DNA of 49,244 bases from Gemmatimonas sp. (GTDB lineage: Bacteria > Gemmatimonadota > Gemmatimonadetes > Gemmatimonadales > Gemmatimonadaceae): the NCBI GenBank assembly GCA_025361705.1, contig JANYJW010000070.1, forward strand, positions 1 through 49,244, given 5' to 3'. Positions 35,101 through 41,857 of the stretch are shown here, piece after piece. The translations under genes were made by a program, and so were the position numbers. The number at the start of each line of letters is the position of its first letter. Position 1 is the stretch's first letter. The notes under the pieces were generated by a model. That model saw only the letters and a program-made list of their open reading frames with translations. It was not told the origin of the DNA and did not search any database.

Positions 35101-35499
35101 GGTCCCAAGGTGATGATCATCAACGAGCAGTCCGGATCGGGCGGCGACATGATGCCCTGGATGTTCCGGAACCGGAAGCTCGGCACGCTCGTCGGCAAGC
35201 GTACGTGGGGTGGGTTGGTGCACACGGCCGACACGCCGGGCTTCGTCGACGGTGGGTCGATGATCGCACCGCGCGGCGGCTTCTTCCGTCGCGACAACCA
35301 GTGGGATGTCGAGAACGTCGGTACGCCGCCGGATGTGGACGTCGAGAACTTTCCCAAGGATGTTGCCGCGGGTCATGACCCGCAGCTCGAACGTTCGGTG
35401 CAGGAAGCGCTCAAGCAACTCGATGCCAAGCCCGTGCAGCGTGCCACCAAGGAGCCGCCGTCACCGACGTGGGGCAAGCGGGTGAAGCCTCTGCCGTGA
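32146..35499 (+). CDS. Secreted tricorn-type S41 peptidase
   Basis: A giant protein of about 1117 residues with a signal peptide (MTRIRLSVLALGLVAAG..., cut near LPAQ). Residues about 30-680 are WD40/PD40 beta-propeller repeats (NPKLSPDGALVAFSAE, DPAWSPDGKSLSYFSD, TPAWSPDGKRILYTD). These are followed by a tricorn bridging region, a PDZ-like domain (about 790-880) and the S41 protease core. The nucleophile is S998 in NEQSGSGGDMMPW, with the downstream KRTWGGLVH segment as in tricorn. A low-complexity Ala/Gly/Pro stretch sits near residues 550-690. It should degrade oligopeptides outside the cytoplasm, complementing the two M14 peptidases. ATG 32125 would add seven residues; ATG 32146 gives the cleaner signal peptide. 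Confidence 0.92.
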   Translation: MTRIRLSVLALGLVAAGALPAQTRMLRSPSVSATHIAFAYAQNIWVVDRAGGVARRLTSFQGETTNPKLSPDGALVAFSAEYGGNTDVYVVSVDGGTPRRLTWNSAPDVVQGWTPDGKAVLFASTRETFGPGAAPKFYTVPVDGGPETYLNINRGYQGRLSPDGKRIAYRMNPSWDEERRNYRGGQNRPIWVADLKTLDVETPPWKDSKDMEPAWLGDVVYFISDRDGVANVWAYDTKAKKLTQATDFSDFDVKTLDAGAGAVVFEQAGYIHEFDPKSGKEHRIGISATGDFPWMMAGWKDVSARIGTMALSPTGKRAVVEARGEIFTIPAEKGDVRAIAASSASAERDPAWSPDGKSLSYFSDRSGEYRLYIEAADGLSPARELALPNHKHYYTPAWSPDGKRILYTDTDLKLWVLDVASGQAKVMGEDPWMVPTRTMNPVWSPDSKWVAYVRHLNSLYKQVVAVNVETGVAKPITDGLSDASWPAWDASGKYLWFLASTDFGLKSQWLDMTNYPFEETFGLYFAILAKGEPTPLMPESDEETGAPARAARGEAVAADATPGAPTAAAPVRTAVTVTIDFDGLGSRTISVPGVASRSYSRLQAGTAGTVFLSEAVPATGTGAGGATQTLHRYQLRDRRATVFVTGAADFDVSHDGRKLLYRSGGGGGAAGGAPGGAAAGPSLFIVDAAGAPPQAGSGRLTATLRAWIDPRAEFAQIFNEGWRNQRDYLYVPNMHGVDWPRMKTMYGAMLPFVNHRSDLNYLIDQMGAEISIGHSYVRGGDMPAVPTSTGGQLGADFAIDQGRYRIARIYDNESWNTDLRAPLAVPGVDVRVGDYVIAINGAELRSPDNLYRMLDGTAGRQTVLTVNDKPTAEGARRVTVIPVASDQGLRSRAWVEHNRRVVDSLSKGKLAYVHLPNTGQPGYTSFNRYYFAQQDRLGAIIDERYNGGGSVADYIIDVLQRDFDGYFNNVAGDRVPFTSPAAGIWGPKVMIINEQSGSGGDMMPWMFRNRKLGTLVGKRTWGGLVHTADTPGFVDGGSMIAPRGGFFRRDNQWDVENVGTPPDVDVENFPKDVAAGHDPQLERSVQEALKQLDAKPVQRATKEPPSPTWGKRVKPLP

Positions 35500-35559
35500 T
35501 GGGCGGACAGGGAACGACCACGGCAACTGCATGCCATGGCTCGCACGGATGAGAGGGAT

Positions 35560-35609
35560 GGGCACGGATACGGCGTGACGGGGGTTACTCCCAGTCAGTA
35601 TCCGTGCCC
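35560..35609. terminator. Hairpin between convergent S41 and TauE genes
   Basis: GGGCACGGATAC (35560-35571) and GTATCCGTGCCC (35598-35609) are perfect 12-base arms around a 26-base loop. Flanking GCACGGA words extend the similarity on both sides. It sits between two convergent stops and probably terminates both transcripts; it also resembles the other iterated repeats of this window. Confidence 0.65.
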
Positions 35610-35657
35610 CTCCGTGCATTCCGCGTCATCCGCAGGAACGCCGTAATAGTCCGCGTA

Positions 35658-36473
35658 CTATGCCGCGAGCCGCACCCACAGCATCCATGCACCGCTGCCG
35701 AGTCCGATGGCGATGATCGCGCGGCGCACCCACTGCTGACCGATGCGATGCGCCAGACGCGCACCCAGCATGCCGCCCACCGCCGCGCCGACCGCCATCG
35801 TGAGCGCCACCGGCCAGTGCACGATGCCGCTGACGGAGAAGATCAGCACCGCGACGACGTTGATGTTGAGACCGCCCCAGTTCTTGAGGCCGTTCATCGT
35901 GTGGATGTTGCTGAGCCCCATCATGCCCAGTGCGGCGAGCATGAGAATGCCGGCGCCGGCGCCGAAGTAGCCACCATAGATCGCGACGAAGAACTGGTAA
36001 ATGAGAAATCCGGTGCGCGGCGGCGGCAACTCGGCGCCGTCGGCTGCGTTCAGCGCGTGGCCGACGACCCATCGCATGACGGGCCCCTGCACCATGAACA
36101 GGGCGGTCGCACCCCAGATGAGCCAGGGAACACTGTCAGCGAATTTCCGTTCAGGTGTACTGAGAAGGAGGACAGCGCCCGTGATCCCGCCCAGGATGCT
36201 CGGCAGCGCCCAGCGGACTGTCCACGCGCGGGCGCCCCGCAGCGAGTCGCGGTAGCCCCAGAAGCTCGTCAGGATGCCCGGCCAGAGGGCAACCGTGCTC
36301 GTGGCGTTGGCCATGAGCGGCGGAATGCCGACCGCCAGCAGGGCCGGGAAGGTGAGCAGCGTGCCGCCGCCGGCGATGGCATTGACCATTCCGCCGCCCA
36401 CGGCGGCCAAGGCAACGAGCGCTAACCGGGTAGGCTCGAGGGCCGGGATGTCCGTCGGATTGATGATGGCCAT
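35658..36473 (-). CDS. TauE/SafE family membrane exporter
   Basis: A 271-residue inner-membrane protein with eight or so hydrophobic segments in two related halves. The family hallmarks are GGGMVNAIAGGGTLLTFPALLAVGIPPLMANATSTVAL in the first half and YGGYFGAGAGILMLAALGM...NGLKN in the second. Members export sulfite, sulfoacetate or other small organosulfur anions; the substrate here is unknown and no sulfur-metabolism genes are adjacent. I chose ATG 36473 (MAIINPTDIPALE); a start at 36506 is possible but would overlap an inverted repeat in the divergent gap. Confidence 0.9.
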   Translation of the reverse strand: MAIINPTDIPALEPTRLALVALAAVGGGMVNAIAGGGTLLTFPALLAVGIPPLMANATSTVALWPGILTSFWGYRDSLRGARAWTVRWALPSILGGITGAVLLLSTPERKFADSVPWLIWGATALFMVQGPVMRWVVGHALNAADGAELPPPRTGFLIYQFFVAIYGGYFGAGAGILMLAALGMMGLSNIHTMNGLKNWGGLNINVVAVLIFSVSGIVHWPVALTMAVGAAVGGMLGARLAHRIGQQWVRRAIIAIGLGSGAWMLWVRLAA

Positions 36474-36475
36474 GT

Positions 36476-36512
36476 AGGGTAAGTTGCGGCTCCGCTGAAC
36501 GCTCAATTTACC
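36476..36512. promoter_or_regulatory. Inverted repeat next to the TauE start
   Basis: GGTAAGTTG (36478-36486) and CAATTTACC (36504-36512) pair at 8 of 9 positions and extend outward through TA. The element lies just before the TauE start codon, in the 236-base gap shared with the divergent citrate synthase gene. It may be an operator or a leader hairpin; no regulator gene is nearby. Confidence 0.4.
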
Positions 36513-36709
36513 TAACGTTTTCTCCGTGCGCCCCGTTCATCTTACGGCCTCGCGCGTACTTGCAGTAGGTTCATGGCTTCACGCGCGAAGTGTGTGTGTA
36601 GTGTTTCGCCGGAGCAGGCGGACGTCTGCTCCATCCAACTGACCGGGACCTCGCCACTCGCGCGACCGCGCTGGCGCGCTCTCGCCCATTCGGGTTTTGG
36701 TAGACGACC

Positions 36710-38053
36710 ATGTCTGGTTCGAACGATGCGGCCAAGGGGCCGCCCGCTGGAGAGCATCTGGAGATCAAGGACTCGCGCACCGGCAAGGTGTACTATGCTC
36801 CGATCACGGATGAGACGATTCGCACCGCCGACCTGAAGCAGATCAAGGTCAATGCTGACGACTTCGGCATCATGGGCTACGACCCGGCGTTCATGAACAC
36901 GGCGTCGTGCCGCTCGGCGATCACCTTCATCGATGGCGACAAGGGCATTCTGCGCTATCGCGGGTACCCCATCGAGCAGCTGGCCGAAAAGGCGAGCTTC
37001 CTCGAGGTGGCGTGGCTGCTCCGCAAGGGAGAACTCCCCACGCAGCAGCAGTACGACAGTTGGGTGGCCGACATCACGATGCACACGTACGTGCATGAGA
37101 ACATCAAGCAGTTCCTCGCCGGGTTCCGCTATGATGCGCACCCGATGTCGATGCTTGCCGCCGGCGTCTCGGCGCTCTCGTCGTTCTATCCCACTGCCAA
37201 GTCGATCCACGACCCGGTGGAGCGCGACATCGCCTTCATCCGCCTGCTTGCCAAGATGCCGACCATCGCGGCATTCGCATACCGGCACGTGAAGGGCCTG
37301 CCGATCATCTACCCCGACAACTCGCTGCCGTACGCCGAGAACTTCCTCTCGATGATCGCGCGGATGTCGGAGTCCAAGTACGAGGCGCATCCGGTCTTCG
37401 CCCGCGCCGTCGACGTGCTCTTCATCCTGCACGCCGATCACGAGCAGAACTGCTCCACCAATGCCGTGCGCGCCGTCGGTTCGTCGCAGGTCGATCCGTA
37501 CTCGGCCGTCTCGGCCGGCATCAACGCACTCTACGGCCCGCTCCACGGCGGCGCCAACGAGGCGGTGCTGCGCATGCTCGAAGAGATTGGCCATCCGAGC
37601 AACATCCCCGCCTTCATCGAGAACGTGAAGAGCGGCAAGGGCGAGTCGCGCCTGATGGGCTTCGGCCACCGCGTCTACAAGAGCTACGATCCGCGCGCCA
37701 AGATCGTGAAGGGGCTGTGCGACCAGGTGCTCAAGATCACCGGCATGTCGAAGGACATGGAGATCGCCCTCGAGCTCGAGCGCATCGCGCTCAGCGACGA
37801 GTACTTCATCAAGCGGAAGCTCTACCCGAACGTCGATTTCTACACGGGCCTGATCTATCGCGCGCTGCACTTCCCCACCGACTACTTCACCGTGCTGTTC
37901 GCCATCGCGCGCACCGCGGGCTGGATGTCGCAGTGGGAAGAGCTGCTGCTCGACAAGGAGCAGAAGATCGCCCGGCCGCGGCAGATCTACACCGGCTACG
38001 GCGATCGGCCGTACAAGTCGGCGCTGGATTACAAGCACAAGATCACGAAGTAA
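36710..38053 (+). CDS. gltA: Citrate synthase
   Basis: This 447-residue enzyme condenses acetyl-CoA and oxaloacetate to citrate, the entry of the TCA cycle. The GltA-type N-terminal beta-domain is present (DSRTGKVYYAPITDETI, then DPAFMNTASCRSAITFIDGD), as are the active-site regions: the first catalytic His in LHADHEQNCSTNAVR, LHGGANEAVL, the second His in GFGHRVYK, and the Asp in VDFYTGL. The N-terminal domain and length fit the hexameric, NADH-regulated class (inference). It is a single-gene unit ending in a very strong hairpin. The ATG 36710 start follows a 230-base leader. Confidence 0.95.
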   Translation: MSGSNDAAKGPPAGEHLEIKDSRTGKVYYAPITDETIRTADLKQIKVNADDFGIMGYDPAFMNTASCRSAITFIDGDKGILRYRGYPIEQLAEKASFLEVAWLLRKGELPTQQQYDSWVADITMHTYVHENIKQFLAGFRYDAHPMSMLAAGVSALSSFYPTAKSIHDPVERDIAFIRLLAKMPTIAAFAYRHVKGLPIIYPDNSLPYAENFLSMIARMSESKYEAHPVFARAVDVLFILHADHEQNCSTNAVRAVGSSQVDPYSAVSAGINALYGPLHGGANEAVLRMLEEIGHPSNIPAFIENVKSGKGESRLMGFGHRVYKSYDPRAKIVKGLCDQVLKITGMSKDMEIALELERIALSDEYFIKRKLYPNVDFYTGLIYRALHFPTDYFTVLFAIARTAGWMSQWEELLLDKEQKIARPRQIYTGYGDRPYKSALDYKHKITK

Positions 38054-38064
38054 GGGCGAGCATA

Positions 38065-38106
38065 CGGAATCCGGATTGCGATCCCGGACATCGATTCCGG
38101 ATTCCG
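38065..38106. repeat. GGAATCCGGA inverted repeat
   Basis: CGGAATCCGGA (38065-38075) is matched by TCCGGATTCCG (38096-38106). Inner GCGAT/ATCGAT words extend the stem imperfectly. It sits between the citrate synthase stop and the strong terminator hairpin and shares the GGATTCC/GGGATTCC vocabulary of the palindrome at 2884. Confidence 0.65.
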
Positions 38107-38112
38107 ATGGAC

Positions 38113-38148
38113 GACTGGGGGGCGCCGAGGACTCGGCGCCCCCCAGTC
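38113..38148. terminator. Strong bidirectional hairpin between gltA and mutY
   Basis: GACTGGGGGGCGCCGAG (38113-38129) and CTCGGCGCCCCCCAGTC (38132-38148) are perfect 17-base arms separated by two bases. The hairpin lies between two convergent genes. The absence of a T-run suggests that stem stability alone, or Rho, completes termination. Confidence 0.8.
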
Positions 38149-38176
38149 GCACATTGCGGCCCGGAATCGCGGCGTC

Positions 38177-38872
38177 CTATCGCAACCCGGCATCCATGGC
38201 CGCGGTCTTGCAAAGCGATCGCACCGGACACTTCCCGCAGTGCTTCACCCGCGCCGTGCAGACGAGCGCCCCCAGCTCCATGAGTGCCTGGTTGTGTACC
38301 CACACGGCGCGCCCCGTGCGCGGCAACATGGACTCGGCCATGGCCCACAGCTGCGTGAGATCACGCGCGCGCTTCACGTTGAGCCGTGGCGCTAAGGCCC
38401 GCTGCAGCACCCGGGCCACGTTGGTATCCACGAGCGCTGCCCGCTGCTCGTAGGCGAAGCTCGCCACGGCGCCTGCCGTGTAGGCACCCACACCGGGCAG
38501 CGCGCGCAGCGCCTCGGGTGTGCTCGGCAGCGTCGCGCCGTACGCCGCCGGGGCCTCGCGCACCACGTGCCGCGCCAGCTTGTGCAGGTTGCGCGCCCGC
38601 GCGTAGTAGCCGAGTCCGCTCCACTGGGCGAGCACCTGCGACTCCCGGGCACGCGACAGCGCCTCGAGATCCGGAAAGCGCGTGATGAAACGGTCGTAGT
38701 ACTCCAGTACCCGCGACACCTGCGTCTGCTGGAGCATCAACTCCGACACCAGGATGTGATAGGCATCGCGGGTCCGCCGCCATGGCAGGTCGCGGGCGCT
38801 GCGACGGTACCATGCGCGCAGGCGCCGCGAGAAGTCGAGCGCCTGGGTGCGGGGGGGACGGGGGGCGGTCAT
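38177..38872 (-). CDS. mutY: Short MutY-family DNA glycosylase
   Basis: A 231-residue HhH-GPD glycosylase. Visible features are DLPWRRTRDAYHILVSE with the catalytic Glu, LMLQQTQV, the helix-hairpin-helix LPGVGAYTAGAVASF, the catalytic Asp in LVDTNVARVL, and a C-x6-C-x2-C-x5-C cluster motif (CTARVKHCGKCPVRSLC). The expected role is removing adenine opposite 8-oxoG. The protein ends right after the Fe-S motif, so the C-terminal NUDIX-like domain that reads 8-oxoG in classical MutY (about 350 residues) is missing. The VDTNV form of the Asp motif recalls short actinobacterial MutY. A thymine-glycosylase (MIG-like) activity cannot be excluded. Confidence 0.88.
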   Translation of the reverse strand: MTAPRPPRTQALDFSRRLRAWYRRSARDLPWRRTRDAYHILVSELMLQQTQVSRVLEYYDRFITRFPDLEALSRARESQVLAQWSGLGYYARARNLHKLARHVVREAPAAYGATLPSTPEALRALPGVGAYTAGAVASFAYEQRAALVDTNVARVLQRALAPRLNVKRARDLTQLWAMAESMLPRTGRAVWVHNQALMELGALVCTARVKHCGKCPVRSLCKTAAMDAGLR

Positions 38873-38908
38873 AGTCCGGAAAGGTATCGTGACGATTCCA
38901 CAATGTCG

Positions 38909-38941
38909 CGCGCCCCGGATCGCGTTAGGTTCAGGGGCGCG
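38909..38941. repeat. CGCGCCCC/GGGGCGCG inverted repeat in the mutY-TRIC gap
   Basis: CGCGCCCC (38909-38916) and GGGGCGCG (38934-38941) are perfect eight-base arms around 17 bases in the 98-base divergent gap. It may be an operator or part of a leader hairpin; in such G+C-rich DNA chance is possible. Confidence 0.3.
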
Positions 38942-38970
38942 AGGTCACTCCCTGCACCCAGCACCGCACC

Positions 38971-39699
38971 GTGTCCCTTTCCCTGCCCCCGTCCATAAGC
39001 CCCGTTCTCCTCTTCGAGATCGTCGCCGTCGTCCTCGGCGCACTCTCGGCGATGATCACGGCGTCCAAGAAGCAGCTCGACTTTGTCGGCACGTTTGCGC
39101 TCGCGATCGTGACGTCATTTGGCGGTGGCACCATCCGTGATGTGCTGCTGGACCGGCGCCCGTTCTTCTGGGTGAGCCGCTGGGAGTATCTGCTGGTGAT
39201 CTTCGTGCTGTGCATCCCGTTCGTGTACAGCCGCAAGGTGTCCGACTTCTCCCGTCGCCTGGTGGCGCGCGGCGAATTCGTGGACGCGCTTGGCCTCGGC
39301 TTCTTCAGCGTCGTCGGCGTCACGCTGGCGCTCGACGCCAAGTTGCCCGCGGCAGTTGCCGTGCTGATGGGCGTCGTGACCGCGACCGGCGGTGGCATCA
39401 TACGCGACCTCCTGATCAACGAGATTCCCGTGACCTTCCGTCACGGCAGCACGCTTTACACGACGTCGGCCTTTGCGGGCGCGGTCGTCTTCATCCTGCT
39501 CCAGAAGCTCCACGTCCCGTTTGCCGTCTTTGCGTCCGTCTCCGTCGCCGTTGGGTCGCGTCTGTACAGCGTCTGGAGCGGCGCGAGCCTGCCGCGTCCG
39601 CACTGGCTGGCCACCGGCACGCACCGCGTGCCGACGGGTGAGCATGCCGCGCCGAAGTCCGGGACGCCGGTCGCTGACCCGCCAAGACCGATGGAGTAG
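38971..39699 (+). CDS. TRIC/UPF0126 family membrane cation channel
   Basis: A 242-residue membrane protein with seven helices and the duplicated TRIC signature GGGTIRDVLL (first half) and GGGIIRDLLI (second half), each followed by a PFFW/PVTF loop. Prokaryotic TRIC proteins form trimeric K+/Na+ channels; older annotation is UPF0126 (YadS/YicG). It starts with GTG at 38971. A 40-residue Pro/His/Arg-rich cytoplasmic tail follows the last helix. It ends 21 bases from the convergent metal-transporter gene. Confidence 0.9.
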   Translation: MSLSLPPSISPVLLFEIVAVVLGALSAMITASKKQLDFVGTFALAIVTSFGGGTIRDVLLDRRPFFWVSRWEYLLVIFVLCIPFVYSRKVSDFSRRLVARGEFVDALGLGFFSVVGVTLALDAKLPAAVAVLMGVVTATGGGIIRDLLINEIPVTFRHGSTLYTTSAFAGAVVFILLQKLHVPFAVFASVSVAVGSRLYSVWSGASLPRPHWLATGTHRVPTGEHAAPKSGTPVADPPRPME

Positions 39700-39720
39700 G
39701 CGCTGGGGCGGCGTGCGGCC

Positions 39721-40377
39721 CTACTTGGCCGTCCACGTCGGCGCCGCCGACAGCAGCCCGCCGCCCACGATGATCTCGCGTGCGAGCAGCAGCCCAAAGG
39801 CCAGGCTGAGCGCGCCGGCGGCCAGGCGAATGCCTCCATGCAGCCGCGCCACACGCTCGCTGGCGTACATCGCGGGCGCGGCGAGAATCACGGTCACGAG
39901 CATCATTCCGGCAATCGTACCCACGCCGAAGACGACCAGGTAGGCCAGTGCCCACGCCGTCTGCGGAATGGCGGCCAGCACGAGGATGGCGACCGCTGCC
40001 GACCCGGCGAGCCCGTGCACGGTGCCAATGAGGAGCGGCCGGCGGTGATCGAACTCGTGCGGGTGATCGTGCCCGTGCGCGGTTGCGTCACCGCGAAGAT
40101 TGCTGAAGCCGAGCACGATGAGCATGATCGCCACACCGAACTCGAGCGCGAGGCCAAGCCGTGGTGGAATGACCAGCCGAAAGGCGATGATGGTGCCGCC
40201 CACTGCGAAGACCGTGAGCGTGTGGCCAATGCCCCATAGCCCGCCAATCCACGCGGCGCGACGGAGCGTGCGTTCCCGCGCGACGATTGCGGTGACCGCC
40301 ACGACGTGGTCGGCATCGGTGGCGTGTCGCAGCCCCAACAGGAACCCGAGGAGCGCGGCGGAGAGCGCGGAAACCAT
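39721..40377 (-). CDS. NiCoT / UreH-like nickel-cobalt transporter
   Basis: A 218-residue membrane protein of about six helices. Helix I carries the metal-binding signature LRHATDADHVVAVT (HAxDADH), diagnostic of nickel/cobalt transporters of the NiCoT/UreH group. A His-rich loop (HGHDHPHEFDH, near residue 100) and a second conserved segment (TVHGLAGSAAVAILVL) support metal handling. It is shorter than classical eight-helix NiCoTs, like UreH-type proteins. Cobalt import would serve the cobalamin-dependent MetH encoded in this window, but the link is only suggestive. It diverges from an MFS gene over 175 bases. Confidence 0.87.
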   Translation of the reverse strand: MVSALSAALLGFLLGLRHATDADHVVAVTAIVARERTLRRAAWIGGLWGIGHTLTVFAVGGTIIAFRLVIPPRLGLALEFGVAIMLIVLGFSNLRGDATAHGHDHPHEFDHRRPLLIGTVHGLAGSAAVAILVLAAIPQTAWALAYLVVFGVGTIAGMMLVTVILAAPAMYASERVARLHGGIRLAAGALSLAFGLLLAREIIVGGGLLSAAPTWTAK

Positions 40378-40416
40378 GTCGCGAAGCTTACGGCCCCGCG
40401 GCGGACAGGGTCAAGC

Positions 40417-40444
40417 GGAACCCGCCTGTCGGAACCCGCCTGTC
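40417..40444. repeat. Tandem 14-base direct repeat in divergent promoter region
   Basis: GGAACCCGCCTGTC occurs twice back to back (40417-40430 and 40431-40444), with a partial reverse complement (GGACAGG) at 40403. It lies between the NiCoT-like and MFS genes and could be a metal-regulator site. Confidence 0.45.
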
Positions 40445-40552
40445 CAACGGCGTCCGGCACTGCGCGTCCGAACGGCCATCTGCGCATGCAACGGCGTGCG
40501 CCGTGGGTGCCACCGCCTGTTGTCCCGTCCGCCCTCCCGCGATCTTACCTCC

Positions 40553-41779
40553 ATGTCGCTCCGCGCCCCGTCCTACAACCCGTTCCGGGTACTCGCACAC
40601 GCGCCGAACTTCCGGCTCTTCTTTGCCGGGCAGACGACGTCGCTCATCGGCACGTGGATGCAGCAGGTGGCGCAGGGATGGCTGGCCCTGCAGCTCTCCA
40701 ACGATGCCTTCCTCGTGGGCGTGGTGGCGGCGGCGGGCTCACTCCCCATTCTCATCCTCTCGCTGCCCGGCGGCCTCGTCGCCGACCGTTTTCGGCGGCT
40801 GCGTGTGGTCGCCATCGCGCAGTCGCTGATGTGCGTCGAGGCGGTGCTGCTGTGGTGGTTCACGTGGTCGGGGCACATGACCATCGATTGGCTCATTGCC
40901 ATCGCGCTGCTCGGCGGGATCATTGCCGCGTTCGAGATTCCCGCGCGGCAGTCGCTGTTCGTCGAGCTCGTCGGCAAGGATCACGTGATGGACGCCATCG
41001 CGCTCAACTCGAGCGGATTCAACTTTGCGCGCATCGCCGGTCCGTCGCTCGCTGCCATTGTGATCGCCAAGTTCGGCATGTCGTGGTGCTTCGGCATCAA
41101 CGCCATCTCATACTTCGCCGTGCTCGCGAGCCTCGCGCTCATTCGCCTTCCCCATCTGCCGGCCGTCGCCCCAAGCCGCCCGCTCCACGCCCTCAGCGAG
41201 GCGTTCGCGCACGTGCGCAGTCACCGCCTCACCTGGGTGCTGATGCGCGTGGTGGCGGTCTACTCGCTGCTGGGGATCCCGGTGCTCACGCTCCTGCCGG
41301 TGCTTGCGCGCGACGTGCTGGGGCTCGGCGCCGGCGGCTACGGCGCGCTGATGACGTGCGTCGGCGTGGGGGCCATGCTGGGCGCGCTCAGCATGGCATC
41401 GGCCGGCGCGCGGCTCAAGCGGCACCGCGCGCTCGGCGTCTCGTCGCTCGCGTTCCCCGCGTTGCTGGTGCTCGTCAGCCTCTCGCGCTCAGAGGTCATC
41501 ACCGGCCTGCTGTTGTTCTGCATTGGTGCGTGCATGGTGGTCAACAACGCCGTCATCAATGCGCTGCTGCAGGCGGCGGCGCCGGACGCGCTGCGCGGCC
41601 GCGTCATCTCCATCTACGTCGCGGTATACATCGGGACGAATCCCATTGGCTCGTTCATCAGCGGCGCCATCGCACGCGCCTGGGGCACCCAATGGGCCAT
41701 CGGCGGCATGGCTGCGCTGATGGCCGCCTACGCCATCTGGGCGTTCCGGCGGTATCCCGAGATGCGGCACGCGACCTGA
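40553..41779 (+). CDS. MFS transporter (EntS/enterobactin-exporter-like)
   Basis: A 408-residue transporter with 12 hydrophobic segments. The N terminus (NPFRVLAHAPNFRLFFAGQTTSLIGTWMQQVAQGWLAL as separate helix 1 elements) and the loop 2-3 motif GGLVADRFRRLR match the EntS-like exporter group. FEIPARQSLFVELVGKD and NAVINALLQAAAPDALRGRV are also typical of that group. The substrate is unknown; the group exports siderophores, drugs or small peptides. The ATG 40553 start gives the conserved N terminus, and a longer open frame upstream is non-family sequence. It ends 78 bases from a convergent oxidoreductase gene. Confidence 0.9.
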   Translation: MSLRAPSYNPFRVLAHAPNFRLFFAGQTTSLIGTWMQQVAQGWLALQLSNDAFLVGVVAAAGSLPILILSLPGGLVADRFRRLRVVAIAQSLMCVEAVLLWWFTWSGHMTIDWLIAIALLGGIIAAFEIPARQSLFVELVGKDHVMDAIALNSSGFNFARIAGPSLAAIVIAKFGMSWCFGINAISYFAVLASLALIRLPHLPAVAPSRPLHALSEAFAHVRSHRLTWVLMRVVAVYSLLGIPVLTLLPVLARDVLGLGAGGYGALMTCVGVGAMLGALSMASAGARLKRHRALGVSSLAFPALLVLVSLSRSEVITGLLLFCIGACMVVNNAVINALLQAAAPDALRGRVISIYVAVYIGTNPIGSFISGAIARAWGTQWAIGGMAALMAAYAIWAFRRYPEMRHAT

Positions 41780-41815
41780 GGCGGTAGCCGGGCGTCTCGG
41801 CGGGATGCCGCAGTG

Positions 41816-41845
41816 GGCGGCAGGCGCGTGATCCCGCGCGCCGCC
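41816..41845. terminator. Hairpin between convergent MFS and molybdopterin genes
   Basis: GGCGGC (41816-41821) plus GCGCG (41824-41828), with a two-base bulge, pair with CGCGCGCCGCC (41835-41845) across six bases. It is the only strong stem in the 78-base gap and probably ends both transcripts. Confidence 0.5.
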
Positions 41846-41857
41846 GGATGCCAGCGC

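Noticed and set aside
32089-35418. Continuation of the decarboxylase frame through the whole S41 gene, suggesting a giant fusion
   Set aside because: The upstream 1100 codons are the antisense of the S41 gene and have shadow-like composition; the decarboxylase family begins at the ATG at 32088.
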